The notes: generated by a model not told the origin, from the letters alone. Positions 1 through 10,637 are shown, counted from the stretch's first letter. The stretch is DNA of 64,000 bases from Capitella teleta (GCA_000328365.1 KB298780.1:187743-251742), one strand, 5' to 3'. Program-made: numbers and translations.

Positions 1-445
1 GTGCCATACTGAAAACAGCCATGCAGACCTCAGTCGCTTAAAAGAGGGCAGTGAATCAGCTACACCTGTGCCATCATTGAATATATTTGGGTATAGGCCT
101 TTTGTAACTTCGAGGTCAGGAGCATGCACTAGAGATTGGATCGTTCTAGTATACATTCTTAAGATTCTATTATACTTTGTGCAGTCAAAATAACGGATTC
201 TCAAATTCTCATAACGTAAAAGAAGCCTTTATTGCTACACAGGAGAACATGCACTCGAAACATGTAAACAACACACAGATCAATAATATAGATTGAAATA
301 CTATAGCACAATATATGCATGTACACATTGAAGACTGCAAGACTGGCAGGGTGTAAACATCACAAACATTTGACAAATGGCATGCCTAATCAATATACAC
401 ATATAAAAAAAAGATAAAGTCATAGAACCAAACAAATTACAAAAA
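1..445. other. 3' flank of the minus-strand THAP gene
   Basis: No coding signal is seen. A TTTATT at 228-233 is AATAAA on the minus strand and is a plausible polyadenylation signal for the gene that ends at 446. This would give a 3' UTR of about 220 nt. Nothing else is recognised. Confidence 0.4.
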
Positions 446-1219
446 TTACATTTTTTGATTTGCCATGTGGCGCATCCCCATACTCTTGCTGCCCATGCAG
501 CCTAGCATGTCATTGTTCTTCTGCTTAACCTTTCTATTCGCTTCTTTGCACAGAAAATACGATCTTGATTTGATAAAATGATTCACCAATCTCTCGGTGA
601 CTTTATGGCAAGATGGGAAATTGCGGGCATACTGGTCAGCATAATCAAGGCATTTGGTTAAAATATCTTGAACTAAGATTTTAGCCTCTAGAAATTCTGA
701 CTCATGCATTCGAAATGCTGCTTCAATATGAACGAAGAGCTTGAAACAATCATCATTCACCCTGACCAAACTGTGGGATGTGTAGTCTCTGAGGTTAGTC
801 AACAGAGAGGCATGGTGAGGGGCTGCATCTGCTGCTGCCAGCACACTATTCTTGCAAGACGGGCATAGAGATAGGCTACTTGATAGCCTAGCATAGCATA
901 GCAACTATCTGACTATTGCTTGTCAGAAAACCCAGCGAAACAACAATTGACAATAACTTCTCATAAATATTATCAGCAAATTCATTGCAATGCCATTATT
1001 CTGGTGAACATTTATCATTTTATTTTTTTTTTTATAATTGATACTGACCTCACAGAGGTAGGCGTTGCCATCTGGTTTCCACAGCTTGTTTTTGTCTTTT
1101 GCACTGGCCAAACGATTCACATCTACAATCCACTTCTCTCGTCTTTCAAGCAGGAATCTTTTCATTTTGAAACCATCTGTATCACGATTGGAACACCCAA
1201 ATGCACTGCATCTAACCAT
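446..1219 (-). CDS. THAP-domain protein, probably P-element-type transposase-derived
   Basis: Exon 1 (1049-1219) starts at ATG 1219 and encodes the first half of a THAP zinc finger: MVRCSAFGC supplies the first two Cys (residues 4 and 9), followed by a Trp in KWIVDVNR, the motif KLWKPDG and a third Cys in YLCE. It ends in phase 0 at a GTCAGT donor. Exon 2 (446-904) is open to a stop. It contains a CPSC pair, a helical central part, and a basic tail (FIKSRSYFLCKEANRK) like the C-terminal helices of THAP transposase-like proteins. THAP domains bind DNA. The His-Phe that should complete the C2CH finger is not visible in either exon, so a small exon is missing from the model or the gene is decaying. 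A domesticated transposase is one reading, a dead element another. Confidence 0.55.
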
Positions 1220-1505
1220 TTTAAACGCAAATTTGACGAATTGTCACACGTAGTGAAAAAATGTTCAGCCTCAGCAATGACCACCACAGCGTGAGTTGGT
1301 GGCAAGATGGCCGCCAGGCGTCATGTGACCCGTTACTTCCGGAACCGCTATGTCGCTACTCTTTATCATAGAGGTACTCTAATGGAGACAACGGCTTATC
1401 GAGTCAAGGCGAGAAACAAGGGGGATAAAAGGCCATGGTTCAGAGAAATATTTTATCAGATTCACTTCATTCTCTACATGGTCATCTAACTAATCTCCTG
1501 TCACC
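1220..1505. promoter_or_regulatory. Divergent promoter region between the THAP gene and a plus-strand ORF
   Basis: The THAP start codon (1219, minus) and a plus-strand ATG in an AAGATGGCCGCC context (1307) face away from each other across fewer than 90 bp. The plus-strand ORF 1307-1489 could be a leader or first exon. No TATA box is seen. Divergent transcription is inferred from this geometry only. Confidence 0.3.
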
Positions 1506-1688
1506 ATGAAGCGATTTGCCTCTACATCCTCCACATCATTGCCGTCAGTTAAGCGCCAATGTGCGCAGTTCACTCCTCAAGATAAGAAAGTGATCTGCCT
1601 GTCACAGCAGGACGTTGCATCACATTTCAACAAAACGTGGGACAAGTTTGCTGGACAAAGCATGATTTCAGACATCTTGAAGGTCTAA
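1506..1688 (+). CDS. Small unrecognised ORF, 60 residues
   Basis: The ATG at 1506 has a CACC-ATG-A context. The predicted peptide is Ser/Thr-rich at the N-terminus, then basic, then moderately hydrophilic with the segment HFNKTWDKFAG. An AATAAA lies at about 1752, some 65 nt after the stop, so a short mRNA or a terminal exon is possible. The upstream ORF at 1307-1489 may belong to the same transcript. I recognise no family, and it could be chance. Confidence 0.25.
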   Translation: MKRFASTSSTSLPSVKRQCAQFTPQDKKVICLSQQDVASHFNKTWDKFAGQSMISDILKV

Positions 1689-1992
1689 GACAAGTGGCTA
1701 GCTGCGGAAGACAGTGTACATGTTCATGTATTGAAGGCCATTTTATTTCAAAATAAAGAAATCATTTGATATAAAAATGCGTTTGTGCATTGATAACGTC
1801 CTGCGACCATAACGCATTCATAACGTTCACATTATGAGTAATTGTTTTGACCCCTGAGAGATCTGCTTTGCCGAACCGACGGCCACGCATAACGACACAA
1901 AATTGGCTGTGACGAATGCTGTAGTTATATTGAGGTTCCAATGTACACTCGAATTCTATCATGATCTGTCAAAATCTATTGTCTGCTGTATT

Positions 1993-2004
1993 GCATTTGA
2001 ATGT
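1993..2004. repeat. Target-site duplication of the SINE, left copy
   Basis: GCATTTGAATGT is repeated exactly at 2344-2355, on the other side of the SINE. Confidence 0.88.
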
Positions 2005-2343
2005 AGGGGGCACCGGATAGCGCAGTGGGTTAAACCGCTGACTACAATCCTATGCCAACCATGGGGGTCGAGGTCCCGGGTTCGAGACCCAATCAGGTCA
2101 CGGGCGTTATGATTGTGAATTACAATTGTAATTCTTCGGTGACTCTGCAGTGCTGCCCAACTGCGTGACAAGGCAAGGCGCTGTGTACTACTGGCTATGG
2201 TGGTATGCAGGATAAAGAACCCTTGGGATTTATTGATAAGAGTAGGGGGAAACCCCGGTCCCAGGCCTTCTGTTCTGGCGCCCGTATCACCCAAACGGGT
2301 TGGGTGGAGCCGTAAAACCCCAATCACTCACTCACTCACTCAC
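2005..2343 (+). mobile_element. Intact tRNA-derived SINE with target-site duplication
   Basis: The head has an RNA polymerase III A box (TAGCGCAGTGGGT, 2018-2030) and a B box (GGTTCGAGACC, 2079-2089), as in tRNA-derived SINEs. The body is followed by a (TCAC)n tail ending near 2343. The unit is bracketed by a perfect 12-bp direct repeat GCATTTGAATGT (1993-2004 and 2344-2355), the mark of target-primed insertion. A diverged copy of the body occurs at 17314-17469. Length is about 339 bp. Confidence 0.9.
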
Positions 2344-2355
2344 GCATTTGAATGT

Positions 2356-3363
2356 TTTTATGGCACAAAGTACGCTTTTATAAAAGAAATAAATGAAATG
2401 AAATGAAATTTCCAGCTAGCTGGAAATATGAAGCTGGCCTTATATTTTGCAGCCGTCTCGGACCTGTTATAGTTAGGGATGCACAGAGTTCCGAGTTCCA
2501 ACTTCGGCTGCCCAAAATCTGGGTCATTTCCTGGAGTTGCGGTTCTGGCAAAAATGCGCCTGTGGTCCCGGAACTCAGTGCCGGATTCCGTGCTTACAAA
2601 AAAATTAATTATATGTTGGTACAGGACATTACATAACACCTGATGTGGAGAAAGGCGAGTCAAAAAAAAAACTAGTAAGAACAGTTGAAGTTAAAGCGAC
2701 TCGCACCAACTCAGAAACTTTGAGATTTGTTCCTTCAATTGATTGCGTAATCCCTTTAATCTCCTAATTGGCTGGTTATCACAGCTTTTGGGGCTCTTTA
2801 AAGAGGCGCTGAAGTTTGAATGAGTTGATCACTTGTTTAGTGACTAACAACAGATGAGAGGAGTCAGTTACCTTAAATAAACTTTGCATGGGGTTAGCGT
2901 GGTTTTGGTGCCTCCATCCTCATATGTAGGGGCTTCGGTGATGTAACATTAACTCTTGTCAGCATGCATGCACTGTTTGCAATGCTTGTTTGGTGTGTAC
3001 AATGAACAGTGTTCACGCATAGTTTTTAATGCATCAACAATTCGAAATGAAATCCAATTGCAGTTAACATCATCTGTAAGCAAAAGCATGGACTTGTATT
3101 AATTTATGCAATGAATGTACATGTATTAGCAAAATAGAAAGGCAGCCCAATTAAGTGAGCGAGAAAAAAAGAAATCCCAGTTGGTCAGCCACACAAAGAT
3201 CAGCTGGCCAATTATTCAGCCGAAAAAGACCTCAAATCTATCGGCTGGCTGGCTTCATGATTATCATTATTTAATGATATTTATTATTTTTATTATTCTA
3301 ATAAAAAAGAGGCCCATGCATCTTTTGGGGCTTGAATAATGGTATAATTCGATAATACTAGTA
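2356..3363. other. Non-coding stretch with a 20-bp palindrome
   Basis: No gene is supported. ATTTCCAGCTAGCTGGAAAT at 2408-2427 is a perfect 20-bp palindrome next to short GAAAT repeats. The rest shows no splice-flanked open frame and no recognised repeat. Confidence 0.4.
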
Positions 3364-3699
3364 CAGTCAGACCCCGTTAATCCGGTGCTGATCCATGTAC
3401 TCATAATGCCATGCATAATATGAGAGCCCACAACGACCATCCTTCCCCAGTCTTGAAGCAATATCACACGACCCATCTCATATATCACACCAGACTAAAA
3501 AGTGATGGCTATCAGTATTAGATCTGAGATGCCCAGCGTCTGGCTAAATATTTTTAGCTATCCGGTGTTGGCCAGCGCTTGTCTCGCAGATGGTTCTTAA
3601 TGTTTAGCTATCACGCGCTAGCCATCAGCGAGCTCACAGGGAGCAAACAGTGGTTAGCTAAGATTTGACAGCCATCACGTGCTAAAAGTTATTTGTTGG

Positions 3700-5149
3700 A
3701 ACCTTAAATTTGTTTATGTTTATCAATTTAATCATGCTTGAGTGAAGCCCCGATGATTAATATTATTTATATATAATTATCCTAAGGAAGGGAATGAACA
3801 GATTAAGGGAATGACGATTTTGAAAACAGAAGGATGCATCCATTAATATTATGCACATTTCTTGCCTTTGCTCTCAGAAAACATACTAGTATACACATCA
3901 GGGTGTACTGGAGATCACAGAAGCTGCTTAGACTATCATGTTATTGTAAACAAGCAACATGCAAGAGTCGTGTAACAATGTGGATATATATACTAAATTG
4001 AAATGAACATAATATTTCAATTATGTTGTCTCACACATACATGTTAAATATTAAACCATTTTAACTTGTGTGCAAGTACGTTCCAAATAGGGATATCGGT
4101 AGCCACTCGTTTATTAGTAATTTCTGTGAACAGCGAATTGTGGCCTTCACAAAAATAGCTGGCCTGGGAGCTCCAAGGCGATTCCCGGGAAATGCACGCT
4201 TTCGTCGCTCGGAGAAACACATGAGTTCAAGAGTTGCACGTTTGTAATGCAATTTCTCTAATTATTTTGAAAAGTATATTTGACAAAGTTATTGAATTTG
4301 TTATAGACTTATTTACAATTGGAAGTTGAGGTATAGATCAATATCGGGTGCAATACTCACTCGCAGTTGGAGAAAAAAAAATCAATATCGCTCGCCACTC
4401 AAAAGTATCGAGTGATATTGATATCGGCTATATCAAGCTCATCTTGAGTTCTAAAGATTTAATAATTTACTAATTTTAAGGGGGGGGGTTAACAGTACAT
4501 CTGTTGTTGCGTTTCCCTATTATAATTATACCTGGTGGCACCAATTTGACACGCAGCATTTGCGAGCAGAGTTCAGCTGAAGGTGCTTAACGGGTACACT
4601 CATCCCTGATGAAGGTTTATGTTTAAACACGTGTTGGTCCGGTTAAAATCCAACCAGACATACATATCAACTACATGTCTGCACATTGCCACTCGCTGGT
4701 AGGGACTGACTTAGTATGAGTAGTAACTTGTGTTGCCAAAATGGCGCCAAGAGAGAGGGTATACAATAGAATCATTAAGTACAGCTGCAGAACGTTAAAT
4801 ATTAATGTCTAATAATAATTAATTATTGGAAAAATGACGATGCAAACAAAGTGGGGACGGAAAGTTTTCAAAGATTTACTCGCTGATTTATTTAAGTAGA
4901 CTCTGCAGAGATGGATTTCCTCTGTCAAGTGCATTAATTAGTTCCCATCAAAATAAAGCGCACTCTGGAGCCCTTTGATGGTAAAGCGCCAGACAGGAAT
5001 CTTGGATAATATTAAGGAGTGAGCTCCTATTTCATATAATAAATATAGTTATGTGCAAAAATCCAATTATGCTCCATGTTGTGAAAACCTGGATATGAAA
5101 TGACAATTAGGCTACATGCATACCATTACTTAATGAGCATATATTTCAG
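3700..5149. other. AT-rich interior of the candidate element, no gene seen
   Basis: No open frame with splice signals is supported here. A G-run lies near 4481-4489. I see nothing else recognisable. Confidence 0.3.
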
Positions 5150-5364
5150 AATCCGTTTCGCAGACGCCAAAAGAGTCAACTCCCATGCTACCGGTACTTG
5201 GAATGTGCAATCAGCAGACCAGCCCAAACAGCTTGGTAAGCAGTTTTATGCATCATTTTCAATATTATGGTTCTTTTCATTTTCTTCTCTCTTTTTCTTT
5301 TCTGCTAGAAACGCTAGTGGTAGACACCAGAGCCGATTGTAATTGGCCAGAATCAGCTAACTGA
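5150..5364 (+). CDS. Two terminal exons of an unrecognised plus-strand gene
   Basis: A TTTCAG acceptor precedes 5150. The exon runs 86 nt to a GTAAGC donor at 5236. The next exon (5309-5364) follows a strong pyrimidine tract ending CTGCTAG and joins in phase (CTT G|AA ACG). It ends at TGA 5362-5364, with AATAAA immediately following at 5365-5370. The 73-nt intron matches the size of others in the window. The encoded C-terminus ends CNWPESAN. Upstream exons are not identified and the product is unknown. It lies inside the inverted-repeat element at 3364-8647. Confidence 0.35.
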
Positions 5365-5905
5365 AATAAAAATGATCAGCTAGCTGCTTAAGCCGCTCCA
5401 TCAATCAGAGGTATCGGCTCACCATTGCGATTGGGGGCTAGCAGTGGCTTTAAGTGGCTTAGCAATGGTTGCTGTATCATCCTATATGCATAATGATGCC
5501 AGCAGTTAATTCAAACGAGTGTTCAGACACTACTCTCTACACATACTACTATATTGATGTGGTGATTTTAAGATCAAACAATTTCCAAATCCCATAAATG
5601 TCCCACTTAATTACACTCTCTTGCTTTACTCCAGTTCAAGACATTTAGGGCATTTCATAAATTTCCATGAACATCATTATAACCATTATTGCTTTGTTTG
5701 CAAATTCAGCTGGGTTCTAAGAACTTAACTTCTAAGTGTAAGCAAGTAATATATGCAGCGGGAAGAGGAAGCAAATAGAGGGACAGGTTGGAAGAAGAAA
5801 GAGGATGGCGAACCAAGTGAGTTGTTGCATCAGGATCTTGAATAAAACATTCGCCGTTTCTGATGACTCGGATTGCAATTGTTGGGCAATCTTTGTGTTA
5901 CATAT

Positions 5906-6690
5906 ATAGGATAGAATAGAATAGGATAGAATAGTTTATTGTAATGTATGAAAAATGTCAAAGATAAAACAAATTACATTGAGTCAGACGTTAAGTCACC
6001 TTAATTCATCGTTCATACCAGTCATCACTCGACATTTGGGGCAGAGATGAAAGCGTAAGTATCAGCAGCAAAGAGAGTAAAATGCATACGTTCAGAGACA
6101 GAAGTGACATCGTTAATGTAACAAAAACAATAAAGGACCTAGGATGGAACCCTGAGGGACACCACAAGAAATTAAATCAGTACAGCTATTAGAAGTACAG
6201 TCATTAAAAACTACCCTTTGTTGACAACCCGATATGTAGTTAGTGAACTAACTATGAGGAGTGCCGCAGATTTTATACCTCAAAAGCTTGGAGAGAAGAA
6301 TTTTATGTTGTACGATGTCGAGTGTCTTCTGAAAGTCAAACATAACACCTATGCTGACATCGCCCTGCTCAAATGCTCTGTTTATTCTGTCCACTACTGA
6401 TACCAGTGCTTGGGTCGTGTTTCTGCCTGGTTGAAAGCCAAACTGATGAGATATAGGAAATTTTTGACCAACAAATAATCGTGCAATCTTTTGTTGACTA
6501 GTTTCTCCAGAATTTTTTAGAACACAGGCAAGAGAGAAATGGGTCTGTAGTTACAAATTTCTTTCAAAAACCTTTCTTGAACAATGGTACAACCCATGCT
6601 ATTTTCATTTTGTAAGGCACGGTTCCTTCTAAAAACGAGAGGTTTAATAAGTGGAGTAAAGGAGAAATCAATAGCTTAACTAATTGCAAA
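5906..6690 (-). mobile_element. Degenerate non-LTR retrotransposon (LINE) reverse transcriptase fragment
   Basis: Read on the minus strand, the segment encodes successive RT blocks with interrupting frameshifts and stops: KIAWVVPLFKKG (near 6600), a KILEK-like block (near 6500), GVPQGSILGP (near 6150), then NDVTSVSERM and FAADT, the last a relic of the YADD catalytic block. The 3' end (low coordinate) is capped by a (GATAGAATA)-type microsatellite at 5906-5934, typical of CR1/Jockey-like LINE tails. It is 5'-truncated and dead, and nested inside the 3364-8647 element. Confidence 0.8.
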
Positions 6691-7308
6691 TAAAATAATC
6701 AAATTCCACTACTTTTTTCAGACCAACTAAAGCAATGCATATAGACGAGCAGTCTTATGAACCAAAAGGCATGAAAAACCAATACAAATTATTTTAGGGT
6801 TCGGCAGTGCTGTTATAATAATACAATCAATCAAAAAAGGTGGGATTAATACTGAGTAAATGGATCTATCAGAAATATGCATGTAGCTAGCAACCATTGA
6901 TCGACTCATGAGGGAATTTTTACATTAACCCTAGTACGCATACTGCGCATCCTATGTCCGTCTGATATATTTTGAGACAACCCCAGTATATGTATGAGCA
7001 TACATACAGTATGGTGTAAATCATTAAATTAATTTTAATCAAGCAAAAACTGAATAAAATCTACTTCCATGGATAGCTGAGATAGTAAGTATATAAACAA
7101 TACTAAAGAAAAAAAATAAAGACTTGTACAAATGATAACTTCTTGTAATGCTGAATGTAAAATATTTGGATTGAATCGGCTGAGAGCCGCTGATACAGTG
7201 ATCGGCTAATAGCAGCTGGCCGACGGCACCAATTGGCAGCGGCTGGCTAAACGGCCAATCGGCGGCAGCTAGTACATATCGACGGCGGCTCTGGGGTCTA
7301 GCTAGTAG

Positions 7309-8011
7309 CAATAATAATTGAGCTCAAGGAGAGGATTATTCACCTACAGGGTGAGGTGGACCGCCTTAAAGTCTCACCGGCCCCCAAGCAGAGACCACAG
7401 AAGCAGTCAGTTTCCTCTTCAAAATCTTGCAATTTGACGAGGAGGGGGAGATTGAAGACTTATGCAGTGGACTTACAGAAGATCGCAAAAGGAAGCAGGT
7501 GGTGAGTGGGGTCATTGATTGGGACATATTATAATGCCTGCTGTGTTTATAGGTTATATAACGGGACAAAAGGTATAGTCAACAAAACTTTGGCGAGGTT
7601 GTAAGAAAGATATTAGGCTCCATTGCCACCGACAATGTGATCGTCACGTACAACCGCACGGCCTCCACAGGGACAAAATGCCTGCCTACTGTACTGGAAC
7701 ACTACATGCTCTGTATGTTATTGTTCATTATATTATTTTCTAACCTATTATGATATCGATTTTGATGCAATGGTTATAATGCAAGGTTATAAAGTCGCCA
7801 TTAAGTAACCACACTGTATACATGTATATGTACATTAATTTGTATATTATTTTGGCGTGATGTATTTTATCTACAATGTTTCATTATTCCAGCGGTTATG
7901 CAAAAATTTAGCAGCAGACCAAGACCGGAAACGTTACAAGAAGTGTTTGCCAAGAGATGGAAATCAAAGTGGAGTGGTGGATCTCCAATGCTGGAGCTCA
8001 CTCAACTCTGA
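7309..8011 (+). CDS. 3' end of an unrecognised three-exon coiled-coil protein gene
   Basis: Three exons join in a single frame. Exon A (start uncertain, 7302-7309, to 7501) ends at a GTGAGT donor. Exon B is 7579-7712, with a GTATGT donor. Exon C (7893-8011) follows a TTATTCCAG acceptor and ends TGA. Phases agree at both junctions (2 then 1). Exon A opens with a heptad-like stretch (IELKERIIHLQGEVDRL) that suggests a coiled coil, then a Lys/Gln/Ser-rich linker. Exons B-C give a mixed alpha domain (FGEVVRKILG, then LEHYM, then basic AKRWKSKWSGG). AATAAA at 8045-8050 fits as its polyadenylation signal. No family is recognised. It lies within the TIR element and may be cargo or an element-encoded gene. 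Confidence 0.5.
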
Positions 8012-8044
8012 ATTGATTTGATTGAATAATAATTATTGAATGCA

Positions 8045-8050
8045 AATAAA
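8045..8050 (+). terminator. Polyadenylation signal AATAAA
   Basis: It lies 34 nt after the stop codon of the spliced ORF ending at 8011. Confidence 0.5.
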
Positions 8051-8903
8051 ACTGTTATCTGGAGTTCTTTCTTTCATTAATGAGAGCACAGCAATATGAC
8101 ATAATTAATAATCAGCTAATGCACATGTAATTCAATAATTATGCAAATGATACATAAATTACCCAATGTCAAAGTTAACTAACACAGTTAGTGTTGTGGT
8201 GGCTATCCCATGGGTAATCTGTTAGCCAATGGCGACCCATCAGTGAGCTAATGCGATGGCTGCGTGTGAGTCTTGTGATGACCATTCCGTAAGCCATCCG
8301 GTTGACCCATCAGCGAGCTAAAACTCTGAGCTAAAATTTTAGCTATATTCGAGCTTTAGTCAAGCGTGAGCCATGACGCTGACATCAGTGATAGCTATCT
8401 CTGACATCAAATTCGAGACTGAGTCAGTTATTGTTTCTACTCTATACACTGCCCACTTCATTTGATCGTTTCTTTTTACGACCTGCTTGTTAAAAATAAC
8501 CTTATAGTACATGCCACTATATGGTACATAAGTTTTTGTGCGACATATAATTTTCCTCAATTTGTGGTCTGACATGTAATCCACCCTTTTCGTTAATCCG
8601 TCTGTTTCATTGGGAGCAGAGGAGGGCGGATTAACGAGGTCTGACTGTAATGTCTGTGACTTTCACTGACAACAGCACTTCGTTGGTTCGTACAACGTGT
8701 AGTTATCTACCACGGAGGCTTGTCAGAGAGAACGACAGTGAGCACTTTCTTGTTATTTATTCGTCATCCAATCCCAATAATTTTGTCGAATGTTAATTAT
8801 ATGCAGCGTGCAGCCGTACACGCAGTCATAAGTGCGGTAGTTGAATCTTCACCATGTTATCACTTAAAACTCTTCTTTAGATAAGGGCGGAGTTTATTGT
8901 GGT

Positions 8904-8920
8904 CACGTGCTTATCACGTG
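8904..8920. promoter_or_regulatory. Tandem E-boxes
   Basis: CACGTG occurs at 8904-8909 and 8915-8920. The two outer flanks make GTCACGTG and CACGTGAC, full bHLH-zip (USF/MITF/Max-type) sites 5 bp apart. They stand just outside the right terminus of the 3364-8647 element. Function is inferred. Confidence 0.4.
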
Positions 8921-8937
8921 ACATCTGAGGTCGGAGT

Positions 8938-9198
8938 TCACGCGCCACACATCATCCGAGTGTCTTCTGCTGAGTGGCGTGTTGCATTATAATTATTTGC
9001 GGCGAATATAAATTCTACTTCCATCCCCAAGATAAATCTCACTCCGGTTCCTGGCTCATCCGTCCCGTTTCTCTGATCTTCAGGTGCGAAATCCGCGATT
9101 ATCTCCGTGAAAACTGTTTGACAAGTCAGTGTTGACAACCGTATCATTTCGAGTACCGCCTGAACAGGTTCGCCGAGTGCAACTTTAGTGCACGTCAA
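8938..9198 (-). CDS. Unrecognised 86-residue ORF
   Basis: The ATG is at 9198 and the stop at 8938. The predicted protein is acidic with a central FAPEDQRNGTDEPG stretch and has no recognised motif, signal peptide or membrane segment. No poly(A) or splice context was found. The composition looks more coding-like than neighbouring ORFs, which is the only support. The surrounding 8650-9512 contains nothing else I can name apart from the E-boxes. Confidence 0.2.
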   Translation of the reverse strand: MTCTKVALGEPVQAVLEMIRLSTLTCQTVFTEIIADFAPEDQRNGTDEPGTGVRFILGMEVEFIFAANNYNATRHSAEDTRMMCGA

Positions 9199-9512
9199 TA
9201 ATTAATTGATTAATTATATTATATGATGATTGTTCTTTTACTTCAATCAATTGTAATGTTGATTTCATGGCTGATGAACATTTTATCCAGGCTATTGTGA
9301 TTGTCAATATACATTTATTTAATGATATTTAATGATTTTTACCATCATACCATATTTCAAAATCTAATTTGATAATCATTTTTGATTGCAAACTATATTT
9401 ATGAATAAAAAAGTAAATAATTAAGTATCTTTCCAGAGGCATGCATATTTCTGAATGCTCCATAAAATAGCCTTATGTTTTATTATGTTGTTATACCTGT
9501 ATATATGGTATA

Positions 9513-10637
9513 CAGAGTGGGCCTAAAGTAGTCTTTATCTACTCCATGTTAAAGATTTTACTGCTTTTCAATTGCACTGCACTTTTCCGAGAAACTGTTA
9601 CAAAACAGGTCGCAGTGTAAAAACTACGCAAATCTCAGAGAAATAAATACATGGTATGGATAGTTTAACATTTCATGCTGCTATTCCTATCATTTCAAAT
9701 CTAATTTTGTGGACATTGATGCCAATTTAATCTCAATCAAAAGAGTGCACCCAACATTTGACGATATTTTGATTATCGGGTATTTTCCCTTTTAGCCACT
9801 GACCATGGATGAGCATCATTTGGATGCCCAAATAAGGCATGGCTCTCATGATCGAGTAGGCCTTACAGTGCATAATAATGGGAATGCACCGTACATTGTA
9901 TATTGAATGGCGGGATGGTGGAGGTGTTGGCAATTAAGGAATGTCGCCAAGCAACTCTCACTTTTTCAGCACTTTCTGTTCCAGAATATGTTGTTACAAT
10001 CCAAATGCGATCTTCTGTCATTATTATGGTTGGCATATAGCATATTGCGTAATGTAACGACCTACTCAAGAAATAACGCCAATGAAAAAGATAAAACAAA
10101 TGCAATGTAAAATACTCAATAGAATAAACTTTTTTTTCACAGAAAAATACGATGCTGCGCAGCTAGCGGCAGAAAATGCATTCAAAGTATTTTTTGCCGC
10201 CGGTCGTTTAAATCATATGCATTATTAATTATCTTCATGCATCCAATACTATACTTCTTGAATTACTCTTATAGGATGAACGAACTATTCTATTGTTTGT
10301 GAGTGTTGTTGAGATTGTAGCACTAATGTTTTTCTACTAAAATAAAAACAAACCAGATAATTTGTACTGCAGCGCCACACAACAGATGACATTCTAGAGT
10401 GCTGGTTCAGGGGCCCACCTCATTCCGCCCACATAAAAGCTCTGTGTGATCCCTTACCACTTGCCTTTAAATGTTCATCCCTCATTCAAAATTGATGTTT
10501 TATTCAATTTATTTGCATAAATGGGTGCATAATAACCTAGTCATATCAGGTTATTTTTTGGAATAATGGATAAATTTTAGCAAATTTTAAAGTTTTGTTT
10601 TTAACATGGAGAAGATGACTACTTTTGGCCCACACTG
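9513..10637 (-). mobile_element. Decayed mariner/Tc1-like element with terminal inverted repeats
   Basis: The left end CAGAGTGGGCCTAAAGTAG and the inverted right end CAGTGTGGGCCAAAAGTAG match at most positions and continue with related sequence containing CTCCATGTTAAA. TA flanks both (9511-9512 and 10638-10639). The 1125-bp interior holds a transposase N-terminal relic on the minus strand. A third related terminus is at 62990. These termini resemble the CAGTG..GGCAAAAGTA class of Tc1/mariner ends. Confidence 0.8.
9733..10021 (-). pseudogene. Transposase N-terminal helix-turn-helix relic
   Basis: On the minus strand from ATG 10021, MTEDRIWIVTTY leads into ESAEKVRVAWRH and then NTSTIPPFNIQ. 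This is the pattern of the first helix-turn-helix of Tc1/mariner-like transposases, where an E-R-hydrophobic-I-V start is followed by an aromatic/basic helix and a TxPxxxI turn. A second block (NIVKCWVHSFD) appears in another frame at about 9733-9790. Frames are broken and the DDE catalytic core is absent, so it is non-functional. Confidence 0.65.

Larger units (their letters stand above)
3364..8647. mobile_element. Candidate 5.3-kb pogo/Tigger-like DNA element with 21-bp terminal inverted repeats
   Basis: The left end begins CAGTCAGACCCCGTTAATCC and the right end, read inward on the other strand, begins CAGTCAGACCTCGTTAATCC. The two match at 20 of 21 positions (3364-3384 and 8627-8647). Each is flanked by TA (3362-3363 and 8648-8649), the duplicated target of Tc1/mariner/pogo elements. 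Inside both ends (about 3490-3690 and 8190-8390) lie clusters of short motifs of the GCTAGCCATC / GTTAGCCAATG kind that resemble subterminal repeats. A MITE with related termini sits at 17044-17180. No transposase is recognised inside. The alternative is two independent half-elements that happen to face each other. Confidence 0.5.
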
